Below, piece after piece: positions 1 through 8,760 of a stretch of 49,682 nt of DNA (within the stretch, counting starts at the first letter, position 1; each line of letters opens with the position of its first letter). The stretch lies in the NCBI RefSeq assembly GCF_015159745.1, contig NZ_JADDOJ010000022.1, positions 1 through 49,682 on the forward strand, written 5' to 3'. The notes under the pieces are model-generated. The model saw only the letters and a list, made by a program, of their open reading frames with translations, searched no databases and was not told the DNA's origin. The translations under genes and the position numbers were made by a program. The DNA is from Ramlibacter aquaticus. Its GTDB lineage: Bacteria; Pseudomonadota; Gammaproteobacteria; Burkholderiales; Burkholderiaceae_C.

Positions 1-125
1 CCACCGAACTTGGACGCCAGGATCGTGGTGATGGCCGCCGTCAGCGTCGTCTTGCCATGGTCCACGTGGCCGATCGTGCCCACGTTCACGTGCGGCTTGG
101 TCCGCTCAAACTTGCCTTTTGCCAT
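1..125 (-). CDS. tuf: Elongation factor Tu, N-terminal part (cut by window edge)
   Basis: The first 41 codons read as the EF-Tu start, including the P-loop region [15 protein letters not shown] that binds GTP. EF-Tu carries aminoacyl-tRNA to the ribosome. The rest of the gene lies beyond position 1. A GGAG Shine-Dalgarno-like sequence lies a few bases before the ATG at 125-123. The gene sits directly behind three tRNA genes on the same strand, matching the tRNA-tufB arrangement known from E. coli and many proteobacteria, so it is probably co-transcribed with them. Confidence 0.97.
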   Translation of the reverse strand, partial: MAKGKFERTKPHVNVGTIGHVDHGKTTLTAAITTILASKFG

Positions 126-207
126 TTGTCGACACTCCGAAAAGTAACGTTCAACGAAGGCGCTGCCGCCTTTTGCATCAAGGGGCGCTCGTGACGCCCC
201 ACAAAGT

Positions 208-282
<75 letters not shown>

Positions 283-309
283 TTGAAACCATCACGCGAA
301 GCCTGCCGC

Positions 310-383
310 TGGAGCGGGAGACGGGAATCGAACCCGCGTCATCAGCTTGGAAGGCTGGGGTTCTACCATTGAACTACTCCCGC
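310..383 (-). tRNA. tRNA-Gly (anticodon TCC)
   Basis: Minus-strand cloverleaf with acceptor stem GCGGGAG/CTCCCGC, anticodon stem CAGCC/AGCTG-side with loop CTTCCAA (anticodon TCC), TPsiC arm with GGTTCGATTCC, and encoded CCA. It is the middle tRNA of the Tyr-Gly-Thr-tuf cluster. Confidence 0.97.
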
Positions 384-491
384 CTCGGGCCGGACGGGAC
401 ACCCCTTCCAGACCGCTCAAGCTCGACAGTTGCCTGCTTCGTGCTTCCTTCAAACCTTCAAATTCATCGCCTGACCCCTTCCCAAGGAAGG

Positions 492-577
492 TGGTGGAGG
501 AGGCTGGATTCGAACCAGCGTAGGCGTAAGCCAACAGATTTACAGTCTGCCCCCTTTAGCCACTCGGGCACCCCTCC
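492..577 (-). tRNA. tRNA-Tyr (anticodon GTA)
   Basis: Minus-strand class II tRNA of 86 nt with a long variable arm. The anticodon loop CTGTAAA gives GTA. The TPsiC arm is CTGGTTCGAATCCAG and CCA is encoded. It is the first tRNA of the cluster in transcription order. Confidence 0.97.
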
Positions 578-589
578 GGCGAACCTCGA

Positions 590-598
590 AATATAGCA
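590..598 (-). promoter_or_regulatory. Extended -10 element for the tRNA-Tyr/Gly/Thr-tuf unit
   Basis: On the minus strand TGCTATATT lies 12 bases before the tRNA-Tyr 5' end, a good extended -10 (TGnTATATT) giving a leader of only a few bases. I could not place a convincing -35. Confidence 0.55.
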
Positions 599-766
599 CG
601 GTTTTGCGACAGTCGCCTCAGGTGGCTGAACTTTTTGGCCGAACGCGCGGCGCCGCAAACCCGCCACACGGCGAGGGCCGCCATCATCGCACGGATGCCG
701 CCCGGCCCGGCGCATGGCCCTGCTCCTCGGCGTCCGTGGCGGCCGCCGGGGCGCCCGGCCCGCCGC

Positions 767-1480
767 TCAGCCGAACACCGACGGAACGCCGCGCTCGGCC
801 AGCCACTGCCCAGCCTGGCGGAAGTGCCCGCTGCCCAGGAAGGGCACCGGCGGCCGGCGGGCCGACAGCGGCGACGGGTGGTTGGCCTGCAGGATGAGCG
901 TGTCGCGCCCGTGCGCCGCGGCGACACGGGCGATCAGCGGCGCCTTGGCCTGGGCATGGGCGCCCCACAACAGGTACACGCAGGGGGAGGCCGTGGCGGC
1001 CACGCGCTCCAGCAGGGCGTCGGTGAGCTGCTCCCAGCCCTTCTTGGCGTGGCTGCCGGGCTGGCCGTCCTCCACCGTCAGGCTGGTGTTGAGCAGCAGC
1101 ACCCCCCGCCGGGCCCAGTCGGCCAGGCTGCCATGGCCGGGCCAGGCCGACCTGTCGCCGTACAGCTCGGCGTAGATGTTGCGCAGCGAGGGCGGCAGGC
1201 GCACGCCGGCGGCCACCGAAAACGCCAGCCCCTCCGCCTGGCCCGGCCCATGGTAGGGGTCCTGGCCCAGCACCACCGCCCGCACCTGCGGCAGGGGCGT
1301 CAGCTCGAGCGCGCGCAAGGGTTGCGGCGGGTAGACCACCGCGCCCTGCGCCAGCCGCTCGCGCAGGAAATGCGAGAGCGCATGCCCCTGGGCCGTGGCG
1401 AAGAAGGCGTCGAGCACCGGCTGCCAGCCCTCGGCCACCGTCCAGCGCTGCGGCGGCCAGCTGCGCAGCCGCTCGCTCAT
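767..1480 (-). CDS. ung: Uracil-DNA glycosylase, family 1
   Basis: The 237-residue product removes uracil from DNA as the first step of base excision repair. The water-activating motif GQDPYH is at residues 72-77 (catalytic Asp74), and the DNA-intercalation motif HPSPLS is at 201-206. The length is normal for the family. Its ATG overlaps the trpC stop by four bases (ATGA, 1477-1480), so it looks translationally coupled as the last gene of the trp operon. No clear U-rich terminator follows. The link to tryptophan synthesis is positional only. Confidence 0.96.
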   Translation of the reverse strand: MSERLRSWPPQRWTVAEGWQPVLDAFFATAQGHALSHFLRERLAQGAVVYPPQPLRALELTPLPQVRAVVLGQDPYHGPGQAEGLAFSVAAGVRLPPSLRNIYAELYGDRSAWPGHGSLADWARRGVLLLNTSLTVEDGQPGSHAKKGWEQLTDALLERVAATASPCVYLLWGAHAQAKAPLIARVAAAHGRDTLILQANHPSPLSARRPPVPFLGSGHFRQAGQWLAERGVPSVFG

Positions 1481-2268
1481 CCGGCGAACAGGCGGGCCAG
1501 GGCCTCGCCCGGGTCGGGCGCCCGCATGAAGGCCTCGCCCACGAGGAAGGCATGCACGCCGGCGTCGCGCATGCGCTGCACGTCCTCGCGCTGCAGGATG
1601 CCCGATTCGGTCACCACCAGGCGGTCCGCCGGCACGTCACCCAGCATGCCCAGCGTGGTCTCCAGCGACACCTCGAAGGTGCGCAGGTTGCGGTTGTTGA
1701 TGCCCAGCAGCGGCGTCTTGAGCTTGAGCGCGCGGCCCAGCTCCTCGCGGTCGTGCACCTCGACCAGCACGGCCATGTCCAGGCTGCGGGCGATGGCCTC
1801 CAGCTCCGCCATCTGCGCATCGTCCAGGCAGGCCGCGATGAGCAGGATGCAGTCGGCGCCCATGGCCCGCGACTCGTAGACCTGGTAGGCGTCGACCATG
1901 AAGTCCTTGCGCAGCACCGGCAGCGGGCAGGAGGCGCGCGCCTGCTTGAGGTAATCCGGCTGGCCCTGGAAGAACTGGCGGTCCGTCAGCACCGACAGGC
2001 AGGCCGCGCCGGCCTCGGCATAGGACTGCGCGATGTCGGCGGGGATGAAGTCCTCGCGCAGCACGCCCTTGCTGGGGCTGGCCTTCTTGACCTCGGCGAT
2101 GACGGCGCTGTGGCCGGCGGCGATCTTCGCGCGCATGGCGCCGACGAAGTCCCGCGTGAGCACGCGGCTCTCGGCATCGGCGCGCATGGCCGCCAGCGGA
2201 ACCTTCTTCTTCGCCGCCGCGACTTCCTCGTGCTTGACGGCGACGATCTTGTTCAGGATGTCCGACAT
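1477..2268 (-). CDS. trpC: Indole-3-glycerol-phosphate synthase
   Basis: The 263-residue TIM-barrel enzyme converts carboxyphenylamino-deoxyribulose phosphate to indole-3-glycerol phosphate. Visible family motifs are [10 protein letters not shown] near residue 60, [19 protein letters not shown] and TESGI. It is monofunctional, without a TrpF domain. It follows trpD by two bases and overlaps ung by four bases, so it belongs to the trp operon. The start ATG at 2268-2266 gives the usual N-terminus [12 protein letters not shown]. Confidence 0.97.
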   Translation of the reverse strand: MSDILNKIVAVKHEEVAAAKKKVPLAAMRADAESRVLTRDFVGAMRAKIAAGHSAVIAEVKKASPSKGVLREDFIPADIAQSYAEAGAACLSVLTDRQFFQGQPDYLKQARASCPLPVLRKDFMVDAYQVYESRAMGADCILLIAACLDDAQMAELEAIARSLDMAVLVEVHDREELGRALKLKTPLLGINNRNLRTFEVSLETTLGMLGDVPADRLVVTESGILQREDVQRMRDAGVHAFLVGEAFMRAPDPGEALARLFAG

Positions 2269-2270
2269 GA

Positions 2271-3302
2271 TCAGCCCGCCGCCTTCTGGGTGAAGGCCAC
2301 CAGCTGCGCCAGTCGCTCGCGCGCCGCGCCCGAGGCCAGCACCTCGCGCGCCCGGGCGATGCCGTCGGCGATGGAGGCGGCCACGTCGGCGGCGTACAGC
2401 GCCGCGCCGGCGTTGAGCAGCACGATGTCGCGCGCCGGGCCGGGCTGGTCGTCCAGCACGGCCCGCAGGAGGTCGCGCGACTGCTCGGGCGTCTCGACCT
2501 TGAAGCTGCGGTTGCTGGCCATGGCGAAGCCGAAGTCCTCGGGATGCACCTCGTATTCGGTGATCTCGCCCTTGCGCAGCTCGCCGACCAGCGTGGCCGC
2601 GCCCAGGCTCACCTCGTCCATGCCGTCGCGGCCGTAGACCACCAGCGCGTGCTCGGCGCCCAGGCGCTGCAGCGCGCGCACCTGGATGCCGACCAGGTCG
2701 GGGTGGAACACCCCCATCAGGATGTTGGGGGCGCCGGCCGGGTTGGTCAGCGGGCCCAGGATGTTGAAGATGGTGCGCACGCCCAGCTCCTTGCGCACCG
2801 GGGCCACGTTCTTCATGGCCGGATGGTGGTTGGGCGCGAACATGAAGCCGATGCCGGTTTCGGCGATGCAGCGCGAGATCGCGGCGGGCGGCAGGTTGAT
2901 GTTGACGCCCAGGCTCTCCAGCACGTCGGCGCTGCCGCTCTTGCTGGAAACGCTGCGTCCGCCGTGCTTGCTGACCTTGGCCCCCGCGGCCGCGGCCACG
3001 AACATGGCGCAGGTGGAGATGTTGAAGGTGTGCGAGCCGTCGCCGCCGGTACCCACGATGTCCACCAGGTGGCTGCGGTCGGCCACGTCCACCTTGGTGG
3101 AGAACTCGCGCATGACCTGGGCCGCCGCGGTGATCTCGCCGATGGTCTCCTTCTTCACGCGCAGGCCGGTGACCAGGGCCGCCGTCATGACGGGCGAGAG
3201 CTCGCCGCTCATGATCATGCGCATGATCCTGAGCATCTCGTCGTGGAAGATCTCGCGGTGCTCGATGGTGCGCTGAAGCGCTTCCTGCGGAGTGATGGGC
3301 AT
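2271..3302 (-). CDS. trpD: Anthranilate phosphoribosyltransferase
   Basis: The 343-residue enzyme joins anthranilate to PRPP in the second step of the tryptophan branch. The PRPP-binding GTGGDG motif (about residues 84-89), KHGGRS and NILGPLTNP are all present, and the length is typical. It is a separate protein, not fused to trpG. It lies 18 bases after the LysE-type gene and two bases before trpC. The Shine-Dalgarno sequence is weak, so translation may depend on upstream ribosomes. Confidence 0.97.
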   Translation of the reverse strand: MPITPQEALQRTIEHREIFHDEMLRIMRMIMSGELSPVMTAALVTGLRVKKETIGEITAAAQVMREFSTKVDVADRSHLVDIVGTGGDGSHTFNISTCAMFVAAAAGAKVSKHGGRSVSSKSGSADVLESLGVNINLPPAAISRCIAETGIGFMFAPNHHPAMKNVAPVRKELGVRTIFNILGPLTNPAGAPNILMGVFHPDLVGIQVRALQRLGAEHALVVYGRDGMDEVSLGAATLVGELRKGEITEYEVHPEDFGFAMASNRSFKVETPEQSRDLLRAVLDDQPGPARDIVLLNAGAALYAADVAASIADGIARAREVLASGAARERLAQLVAFTQKAAG

Positions 3303-3320
3303 GGGGTTCTTTCGGGAAAC

Positions 3321-3965
3321 TCAGGCGCTGGGATTGTCGGTCAAGGCCAGCTTCAGGCCAAAGGCGAGGAACATGCAGCCGGCCACGCGCTCCAGCCCGC
3401 CCATGACGCGGCGCACGGCGCCGACCCGTCGCGCGAGCCAGGCGGCGGCCAGCGCCCAGCCGATGTCCACCCACAGCGCGTTGAAGTTGAACAGCAGGCC
3501 CAGGCCCAGGAAGGCCAGGGTCTTGTGCGGCATGGCCGGGGTGATGAACTGCGGCAGGAAGGCCAGGAAGAAGAGCGCCACCTTGGGGTTGAGCACGTTC
3601 GTGCCGAAGCCCTGCACGAAGACCTGGCGCAGGGCCAGGGGCGACGCGGCGCCCTCCCCGGCCTGCGCGAGCGCCGCCGGGCCGCGCGAGCGCAGCATCT
3701 TCAGGCCCACCCACACCAGGTAGGCCGCGCCCACCCACTTGAGCACCGTGAAGGCCGTGGCCGAGGCCGCGACCAGCGCGCTCAGGCCCAGCGCCGCCGC
3801 CAGGATGTGGACGAAGCAGCCGGCGGTGATGCCGGCCGCCGCCGCGATGCCGGCACGCACGCCGCCGCGCACGGACTGCGTGACGATGAAGACCACGTCC
3901 GGGCCGGGCGCGAGGTTCAGCAGCAGGCCGGCCGCGACGAAGACGAGCAGGTGCTGCAGGTCCAT
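3321..3965 (-). CDS. LysE/RhtB-family amino-acid exporter
   Basis: The 214-residue integral membrane protein has about six hydrophobic segments. The N-terminal [14 protein letters not shown] is the family signature, and the loop [20 protein letters not shown] is also typical. Members export amino acids such as lysine, threonine, homoserine or leucine; the substrate cannot be told here. It starts one base after the threonine aldolase stop and lies inside the trp operon between trpG and trpD. Export of an amino acid linked to this pathway is an inference only. Confidence 0.9.
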   Translation of the reverse strand: MDLQHLLVFVAAGLLLNLAPGPDVVFIVTQSVRGGVRAGIAAAAGITAGCFVHILAAALGLSALVAASATAFTVLKWVGAAYLVWVGLKMLRSRGPAALAQAGEGAASPLALRQVFVQGFGTNVLNPKVALFFLAFLPQFITPAMPHKTLAFLGLGLLFNFNALWVDIGWALAAAWLARRVGAVRRVMGGLERVAGCMFLAFGLKLALTDNPSA

Positions 3966-3966
3966 C

Positions 3967-5013
3967 TCAGCCGCGCTGGAAGAACTCGCGCAGCAAGCCC
4001 GTGGCGCGGGCGATGCCTTCGTCGTCCACGTCCAGGTGCGTCACGAAGCGCAGCCGGTACAGGCCGGTGGCCAGCACGCCGCGCTCGGCCAGCCAGGGCA
4101 GCAGGTGTGCGGCCTTGTGCCTGGCCTCGCCGACGAGGTCGATGAAGACGATGTTGGTGTCCGGCGCCTGCACCTGCACGCCGTCCAGGCCCGCCAGGCC
4201 CTCGGCCAGGCGCCGGGCCCGGGCATGGTCCTCGGCCAGCCGTGCGACGTGGTGCTCCAGCGCGTACGAGCCCGCGGCCGCGAGCACGCCGGCCTGGCGC
4301 ATGCCGCCGCCCGCCATCTTGCGGATGCGCCGCGCGCGGGCGATCAGCTCGCGCGAGCCGCAGAGCACCGAGCCCACGGGCGTGCCCAGGCCCTTGCTGA
4401 GGCAGACCGAAACGCTGTCGAAGCAGCTGGCGATGCGGCGCGCCTGCGCATACGGGTCGGTACCCAGCCGGCGGGCCTGCTCCACGGCTGCGTTGAAGAG
4501 GCGAGCGCCGTCCAGGTGGCGGGCGAGGCCGCGCTCGCGCGCCAGCGCCGTGGCCGATTCCAGCCAGGCCTGCGGCATCAGCTGGCCGCCCAGGGTGTTC
4601 TCCAGCGCCAGCAGCCGGCTGCGCGCGAAGTGCGGATCGTCGGGCTTGATGGCCGCCTCGATGTCGGCCAGGGCCAGGGTGCCGTCGGCCTGGTGCGCCA
4701 GCGGCTGCGGCTGCACGCTGCCGAACACCGCGGCGCCGCCGCCTTCCCAGCGGTAGCAGTGGTGCAGCTGGCCGGTGATGTACTCGTCCCCACGCTGGCA
4801 GTGCGCCAGCACCGCGCACAGGTTGGACTGCGTGCCCGTGGGCACGAACAGGCCGGCCTCGAAGCCCAGCAGGGCGGCCAGCCGCTCCTGCAGCGCGTTG
4901 ACGCTGGGGTCGTCCCCGAAAACGTCGTCGCCCAGGGGCGCGGCCATCATGGCCTCGCGCATGGCGGCCGTGGGCTGGGTGACGGTATCGCTGCGCAGGT
5001 CCACGGGCGTCAT
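3967..5013 (-). CDS. ltaE: Low-specificity L-threonine aldolase (PLP-dependent)
   Basis: The 348-residue fold-type I PLP enzyme matches threonine aldolases, which cleave L-threonine or allo-threonine to glycine and acetaldehyde. The N-terminus is VDLRSDTVTQPT, HLDGARLFNA is at residues 166-175, and the PLP lysine is in SVCLSKGLGTPVGS (Lys207). The related beta-eliminating lyases share this fold, so another beta-hydroxy amino acid is possible. It begins one base after trpG and is followed one base later by the LysE-type exporter, so it is co-transcribed with the trp genes. Confidence 0.9.
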   Translation of the reverse strand: MTPVDLRSDTVTQPTAAMREAMMAAPLGDDVFGDDPSVNALQERLAALLGFEAGLFVPTGTQSNLCAVLAHCQRGDEYITGQLHHCYRWEGGGAAVFGSVQPQPLAHQADGTLALADIEAAIKPDDPHFARSRLLALENTLGGQLMPQAWLESATALARERGLARHLDGARLFNAAVEQARRLGTDPYAQARRIASCFDSVSVCLSKGLGTPVGSVLCGSRELIARARRIRKMAGGGMRQAGVLAAAGSYALEHHVARLAEDHARARRLAEGLAGLDGVQVQAPDTNIVFIDLVGEARHKAAHLLPWLAERGVLATGLYRLRFVTHLDVDDEGIARATGLLREFFQRG

Positions 5014-5014
5014 G

Positions 5015-5599
5015 TCAGGCCTCCTGGGTGAGGAAGTTCTTGAGCATGGCGTGGCCGTGCTCGGTGAGTATGGATTCGGGGTGGAACTGCACGCCCTGGA
5101 TCGGCAGCTCGCGGTGGCGCACGCCCATGATCTCGCCGTCGTCCGTCCAGGCCGTGGTTTCCAGCACCGGCGGGCAGGCGTCGCGTTCGATCGCGAGCGA
5201 GTGGTAGCGGTTCACGGTGAACTGCCTGGGCAGGCCGGCGAACACGCCCTTCTGCGTGGTGGTGATCACGCTGGTCTTGCCATGCATCAGCTGCTGGGCG
5301 CGCACGATGCGGCCGCCGAAGGCCGCGCCTATGGACTGGTGGCCCAGGCACACGCCCAGGATGGGCAGCTTGCCGGCGAAGTGGCGTATCGCCGCCACCG
5401 AGATGCCGGCCTCGGCCGGCGAGCAGGGGCCGGGCGACACCACCAGCAGGTCCGGCGCGCGGGCCGCCACGCCGGCGAGGTCGATCTCGTCGTTGCGGAA
5501 CACCTCGACCTGCGCGCCCAGCTCGGCGAAGTACTGCACCAGGTTGAAGGTGAAGCTGTCGTAGTTGTCGATCATCAACAGCTTGGGATGGGCGTTCAT
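5015..5599 (-). CDS. trpG: Anthranilate synthase component II (glutamine amidotransferase)
   Basis: The 194-residue class I amidotransferase supplies ammonia from glutamine to TrpE. The nucleophile is Cys84 in [11 protein letters not shown]; His173 and Glu175 of QFHPES complete the triad. The start ATG (5599-5597) overlaps the trpE TGA by four bases, which gives the conserved N-terminus [20 protein letters not shown] longer in-frame extension upstream would run deep into trpE and is not supported. In other bacteria such a subunit can also serve para-aminobenzoate synthase. Confidence 0.97.
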   Translation of the reverse strand: MNAHPKLLMIDNYDSFTFNLVQYFAELGAQVEVFRNDEIDLAGVAARAPDLLVVSPGPCSPAEAGISVAAIRHFAGKLPILGVCLGHQSIGAAFGGRIVRAQQLMHGKTSVITTTQKGVFAGLPRQFTVNRYHSLAIERDACPPVLETTAWTDDGEIMGVRHRELPIQGVQFHPESILTEHGHAMLKNFLTQEA

Positions 5600-7095
5600 T
5601 CCAGGCCCTCCTCGACCAGCTCGGACGCGCGCACCAGGGCGCGCGCCTTGGCCTCGGTCTCCTTCCATTCCAGCTCAGGCACGGAATCGGCGACCACGCC
5701 GGCCGCGGCCTGTACGTAGAGCATCTGGTCCTTCACGATGCCGGTGCGGATGGCGATCGCCAGGTCCATGTCGCCCGCGTAGCTCAGGTAGCCGCAGGCG
5801 CCGCCGTAGAGGCCGCGCTTGTTCGGCTCCAGCTGGTCGATCAGCTCCATCGCATGCACCTTGGGCGCGCCGGAGAGCGTGCCGGCCGGGAAGGTGGCGC
5901 GCAGCACGTCCATGGCGCTCATGCCCTCGTTGAGGAGGCCTTCCACGTTGCTCACGATGTGCATCACGTGGCTGTAGCGTTCCACCGCGAAGGCTTCGGT
6001 CACCTTCACGCTGCCGGTCTGGGCGATGCGGCCGATGTCGTTGCGCGCCAGGTCGATCAGCATCACGTGCTCGGCCCGCTCCTTGGGGTCGGCCACCAGC
6101 TCTTTCTCGACGGCCTTGTCGTGCTCGGGCGAATTGCCGCGCGGCCGGGTGCCGGCCAGCGGCCGGATGGTGACCTTCTGGCCCTCGGGCACCTGCTCCT
6201 GCCGCACCAGGATCTCCGGCGACGCACCCACCACGTGGAACTCGCCGAAGTGGTAGTAGTACATGTAGGGGCTGGGGTTCAGCGAGCGCAGCGCGCGGTA
6301 CAGCGACAGCGGCGATTCGGTGTAGCGCTTCTTCAGGCGCTGGCCCACCTGCACCTGCATGAAGTCGCCGGCGGCGATCAGCTCCTTGGCGCGCTCGACG
6401 GCCTTCAGGTAGTCGGCCTTGGCGAACTCTCGCTCGCAGGGGTGGCTTTCGGTCTGCCGCAGCACGGGGGCGCTGACCGAGTACTTCAGCAGGTCCTTGA
6501 GCTCGCGCAGGCGGCGCTTGCCGCGGCCGTAGGCCTCGGGCTGGCCCGGGTCGGCGTAGACGATGAGGTAGAGCTTGCCCGAGAGGTTGTCGATGACCGC
6601 CAGCTCCTCGCACTGCAGCAGCAGGATGTCGGGACAGCCCAGGGTGTCGGGCGGGCAGCTCTCCTCGAGCTTCTTCTCGATGTAGCGCACCGTGTCGTAG
6701 CCGAAGTAGCCGGCCAGGCCACCGCAAAAGCGCGGCAGGCCGGGCCGCAGCGCCACCTTGAAGCGCTTCTGGTAGGCCTCGATGAAGTCCAGCGGGTTGC
6801 CGGTGGCCGTCTCGACCACGTGGCCGTCGGTCACGACCTCGGTGCGGGCCGCCTCGCCGAAGCCGCTGGCGCGCAGCAGCGTGCGCGCCGGCAGGCCGAT
6901 GAAGCTGTAGCGGCCGAAGCGCTCGCCGCCGACCACCGATTCCAGCAGGAAGCTGTGGCGGCCGCCGTCGCGCGCATGGGCGAGCTTCAGGTACAGCGAG
7001 AGCGGGGTTTCGAGGTCCGCGAACGCCTCGGCGATCAGCGGGATGCGGTTGTAGCCCTGCGACGCAAGGCTCTTGAATTCCAGTTCGGTGATCAA
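5596..7095 (-). CDS. trpE: Anthranilate synthase component I (TTG start)
   Basis: The 499-residue chorismate-using subunit makes anthranilate with TrpG. The LLES element of the tryptophan feedback site is at residues 50-53. The C-terminal chorismate-binding half contains [19 protein letters not shown] and [12 protein letters not shown]. The best start is TTG at 7095-7093: the sequence GGAGG (7107-7103) lies seven bases before it, and the resulting N-terminus [19 protein letters not shown] is family-like. Upstream ATGs would overlap the leader peptide and the divergent gene at 7380. It heads the operon and is preceded by a likely Trp-controlled leader. Confidence 0.93.
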   Translation of the reverse strand: MITELEFKSLASQGYNRIPLIAEAFADLETPLSLYLKLAHARDGGRHSFLLESVVGGERFGRYSFIGLPARTLLRASGFGEAARTEVVTDGHVVETATGNPLDFIEAYQKRFKVALRPGLPRFCGGLAGYFGYDTVRYIEKKLEESCPPDTLGCPDILLLQCEELAVIDNLSGKLYLIVYADPGQPEAYGRGKRRLRELKDLLKYSVSAPVLRQTESHPCEREFAKADYLKAVERAKELIAAGDFMQVQVGQRLKKRYTESPLSLYRALRSLNPSPYMYYYHFGEFHVVGASPEILVRQEQVPEGQKVTIRPLAGTRPRGNSPEHDKAVEKELVADPKERAEHVMLIDLARNDIGRIAQTGSVKVTEAFAVERYSHVMHIVSNVEGLLNEGMSAMDVLRATFPAGTLSGAPKVHAMELIDQLEPNKRGLYGGACGYLSYAGDMDLAIAIRTGIVKDQMLYVQAAAGVVADSVPELEWKETEAKARALVRASELVEEGLE

Positions 7096-7151
7096 GAGTG
7101 AGCCTCCACAAGCTCGGCGGCCGACCAGGGGCCGCGGGATTCGACGAGAAG

Positions 7152-7193
7152 CCCCCCGTGGGGAGGCGCGGTGCGCGGGTGCCTTGCCCGCGC
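7152..7193 (-). promoter_or_regulatory. Tandem GC-rich hairpins in the trpE leader (candidate attenuator)
   Basis: Just after the leader-peptide stop, the minus strand can form GCGCGGG/CCCGCGC (7193-7187 with 7179-7173, 7-bp stem) and then CCTCCC/GGGGGG (7166-7161 with 7157-7152), which is followed by the pyrimidine-rich run TTCTCGTC. GGGGAG beside the leader Trp codons could pair with CTCCCC of the second hairpin. The U-tract is poor, so a classical terminator is unproven. Control of trpE translation is an alternative. Confidence 0.5.
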
Positions 7194-7198
7194 GATTC

Positions 7199-7282
7199 TC
7201 AGCTGCGCAACTGGACAGGCTGGCGCCAGGGCCAGGCTCCCCGGTCGCTGCGACCCGTGATGTCCGTGCGGTGGATGAACAT
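7199..7282 (-). CDS. trpL: Candidate trp leader peptide TrpL
   Basis: The 27-codon open frame starts at ATG 7282-7280 and ends in TGA at 7201-7199, 103 bases before trpE on the same strand. It encodes Trp at residues 17 and 19 in the run GAWPWRQ. Two Trp codons this close in a 27-residue peptide directly before trpE, followed by stable hairpins, is the pattern of ribosome-mediated attenuation. There is no Shine-Dalgarno sequence, but the -10-like TACACT ends eight bases before the ATG, so the transcript may begin at or beside the start codon. Not supported by comparison, which I could not run. Confidence 0.72.
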   Translation of the reverse strand: MFIHRTDITGRSDRGAWPWRQPVQLRS

Positions 7283-7290
7283 AGGCGGCC

Positions 7291-7299
7291 AGTGTAGCA
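7291..7299 (-). promoter_or_regulatory. Extended -10 element for the trp leader
   Basis: TGCTACACT on the minus strand fits an extended -10. It ends eight bases before the leader-peptide ATG, predicting a 5' end within about two bases of the start codon. No good -35 is seen. Confidence 0.5.
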
Positions 7300-7379
7300 A
7301 ACCGTCGCGAATGGGATTGCCTTCGGCCGGGCCTCGCGGAAGAATCGGCCCATCCGCAAGCTTTTGGATGGAGCAGTCG

Positions 7380-7988
7380 ATGGTGGGATGGAAGCGAGGG
7401 GCCGCGGCGGCCCTGGTGGGCATGGCCCTGGCGTTCGGGGCCTCGGCCCAGACCACGCTGGCGGGCGCACGGTTCGAGCCCGAGGTCAGCCTGGGCAGCC
7501 AGAAGCTGCAACTCAATGGCGCGGGCGTGCGCTTCAAGACCGTCATCAAGGTCTATGCCGCCGGCCTGTACACGCCACGCAAGGTGACCCGCGCCGAGGA
7601 TGTCCTCAATCCCCAGCTGCCCAAGCGCCTGCAGCTGGTGGCACTGCGTGACATCAGCGGGGACGACTTCGGGCGCCTCTTCAGCCGGGCGATCGAGGAG
7701 AACACCACGCGGCAGGAGTTTTCCCACGCCATCGGCGCGGTGATCCGCATGGGCCAGATCTTTGCCGACGTGCACCAGTTCTCCAAGGGCGAAACCGTGC
7801 TGGTGGACTACGTGCCGGGCCAGGGCCTGGCGATCAGCTACCGCGGCAAGCAGCAGGGCGAGATGTTCCGCGAGCCCGAATTCAGCGCCATGATGTTCAA
7901 GATCTGGTTCGGCCCGAAGCCGGCGGACTCCACGCTGGAGAAGGCGCTGCTGGGCGAGCAGAACTACGCCAACATCAACCTGGGCTGA
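7380..7988 (+). CDS. Secreted chalcone-isomerase-like protein
   Basis: The 202-residue product has a Sec signal peptide, with a hydrophobic stretch ending near residue 24 at GASAQ. The mature part reads like the bacterial chalcone-isomerase-like family: GAGVRFKTVIKVYAAGLY, then RDISGDDF, and near the end FREPEFSAMMFKIWFG. These proteins are small periplasmic beta-sandwich proteins of unknown role; a flavonoid function should not be assumed. The ATG at 7380 is chosen because GGAG lies six bases before it, although an in-frame ATG at 7368 exists. It is divergent from the trp leader and its last 14 bases overlap gph. Confidence 0.83.
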   Translation: MVGWKRGAAAALVGMALAFGASAQTTLAGARFEPEVSLGSQKLQLNGAGVRFKTVIKVYAAGLYTPRKVTRAEDVLNPQLPKRLQLVALRDISGDDFGRLFSRAIEENTTRQEFSHAIGAVIRMGQIFADVHQFSKGETVLVDYVPGQGLAISYRGKQQGEMFREPEFSAMMFKIWFGPKPADSTLEKALLGEQNYANINLG

Positions 7989-8655
7989 GCGCCGCCAGCT
8001 CGGCGAGGCTGTCGACCCAGGCGTCGGCGTCCACCTCGCGCGCGGGCTGGCCGTGGTTGTAGCCGTAGGTCACCAGCAGCACCGGGCAGCCGGCCGCCCG
8101 CGCGGCGGCCGCGTCGTTGCTGGAGTCGCCCACCATCAGCGTGCGTGCGGGCTGCGAACCCAGCGCTTCGCAGGTGCGCAGCAGCGGCAGCGGGTCGGGC
8201 TTCTTGCGCTCGAACGAATCGCCGCCGAAGACATGGTCGAAGCTGTCCAGAAGCCCCGTGTGGGCCAGCAGCGGCCGGGCGAAGCCCAGCGGCTTGTTGG
8301 TCAGGCAGGCCAGCTTCCAGCCCGCGGCACGCATGGCCCGCAGGCCCTGCGGCACGCCGGGGTAGACGCTGGCGTGCCGCCCGTTGATCGCGAGGTAGTG
8401 CCGCTGGTAGGCCGGCCAGGCCGCTTCGTACAGCCCCGGGTCGGCGTGCACCTCGGCCAGCACGGCGCGTATCAGGTGCTCCGAGCCCTTGCCCACCAGG
8501 CGTGCGATGGCCTCGCGGCCCAGCGGCGGCAGGCCCAGCTCGGCGAGCGTCGCGGCCAGCGCCGCGTGGAAATCGCCCAGGGTGTCGACCAGGGTGCCGT
8601 CCAGGTCGACGATCGCGGCCTGGACTGGGAATCGGGGGGTGAAGGGAAGCTGCAC
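7975..8655 (-). CDS. gph: Phosphoglycolate phosphatase (HAD family)
   Basis: The 226-residue HAD hydrolase removes phosphate from 2-phosphoglycolate. Motif I DLDGTLVD contains nucleophile Asp17 and acid/base Asp19. Motif II is in LTNKP, the motif III lysine is in ERKKPDP, and motif IV is GDSSND. VTYGYNHG near the C-terminus is typical of Gph. The start is GTG at 8655-8653. A -10-like TAGCAT ends eight bases before it and no Shine-Dalgarno is visible. In many proteobacteria gph stands between rpe and trpE; here each side is interrupted. Confidence 0.92.
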   Translation of the reverse strand: MQLPFTPRFPVQAAIVDLDGTLVDTLGDFHAALAATLAELGLPPLGREAIARLVGKGSEHLIRAVLAEVHADPGLYEAAWPAYQRHYLAINGRHASVYPGVPQGLRAMRAAGWKLACLTNKPLGFARPLLAHTGLLDSFDHVFGGDSFERKKPDPLPLLRTCEALGSQPARTLMVGDSSNDAAAARAAGCPVLLVTYGYNHGQPAREVDADAWVDSLAELAALSPG

Positions 8656-8681
8656 GGGGCGCGATGCTAACCCGGCCCAAG

Positions 8682-8708
8682 AAAAAGGAGGCGCCTCGGC
8701 GCCTCCTT
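8682..8708 (-). terminator. Rho-independent terminator of the KGG-repeat gene
   Basis: A 10-bp perfect stem (AAGGAGGCGC with GCGCCTCCTT, arms 8685-8694 and 8699-8708) with loop CTCG ends in five T's on the minus strand. It lies about 50 bases after the stop at 8761. It should also separate this transcript from gph downstream. Confidence 0.88.
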
Positions 8709-8760
8709 CAGGGTGCGGCCCGGGCGGCGGCTCGCGCCGCCGTTCCGGGTCCAGGCCGGG

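Noticed and set aside
1477..3738. Reading the trpC frame as a 753-residue fusion protein
   Set aside because: The upstream part is an out-of-frame reading of trpD and the LysE-type gene. trpC has its own ATG at 2268 and a normal length.
7351..7380. AGAAT-N6 before an ATC codon as a leaderless start for the chalcone-isomerase-like gene
   Set aside because: The ATC is out of frame with the protein, and a good GGAG ribosome site serves the ATG at 7380.
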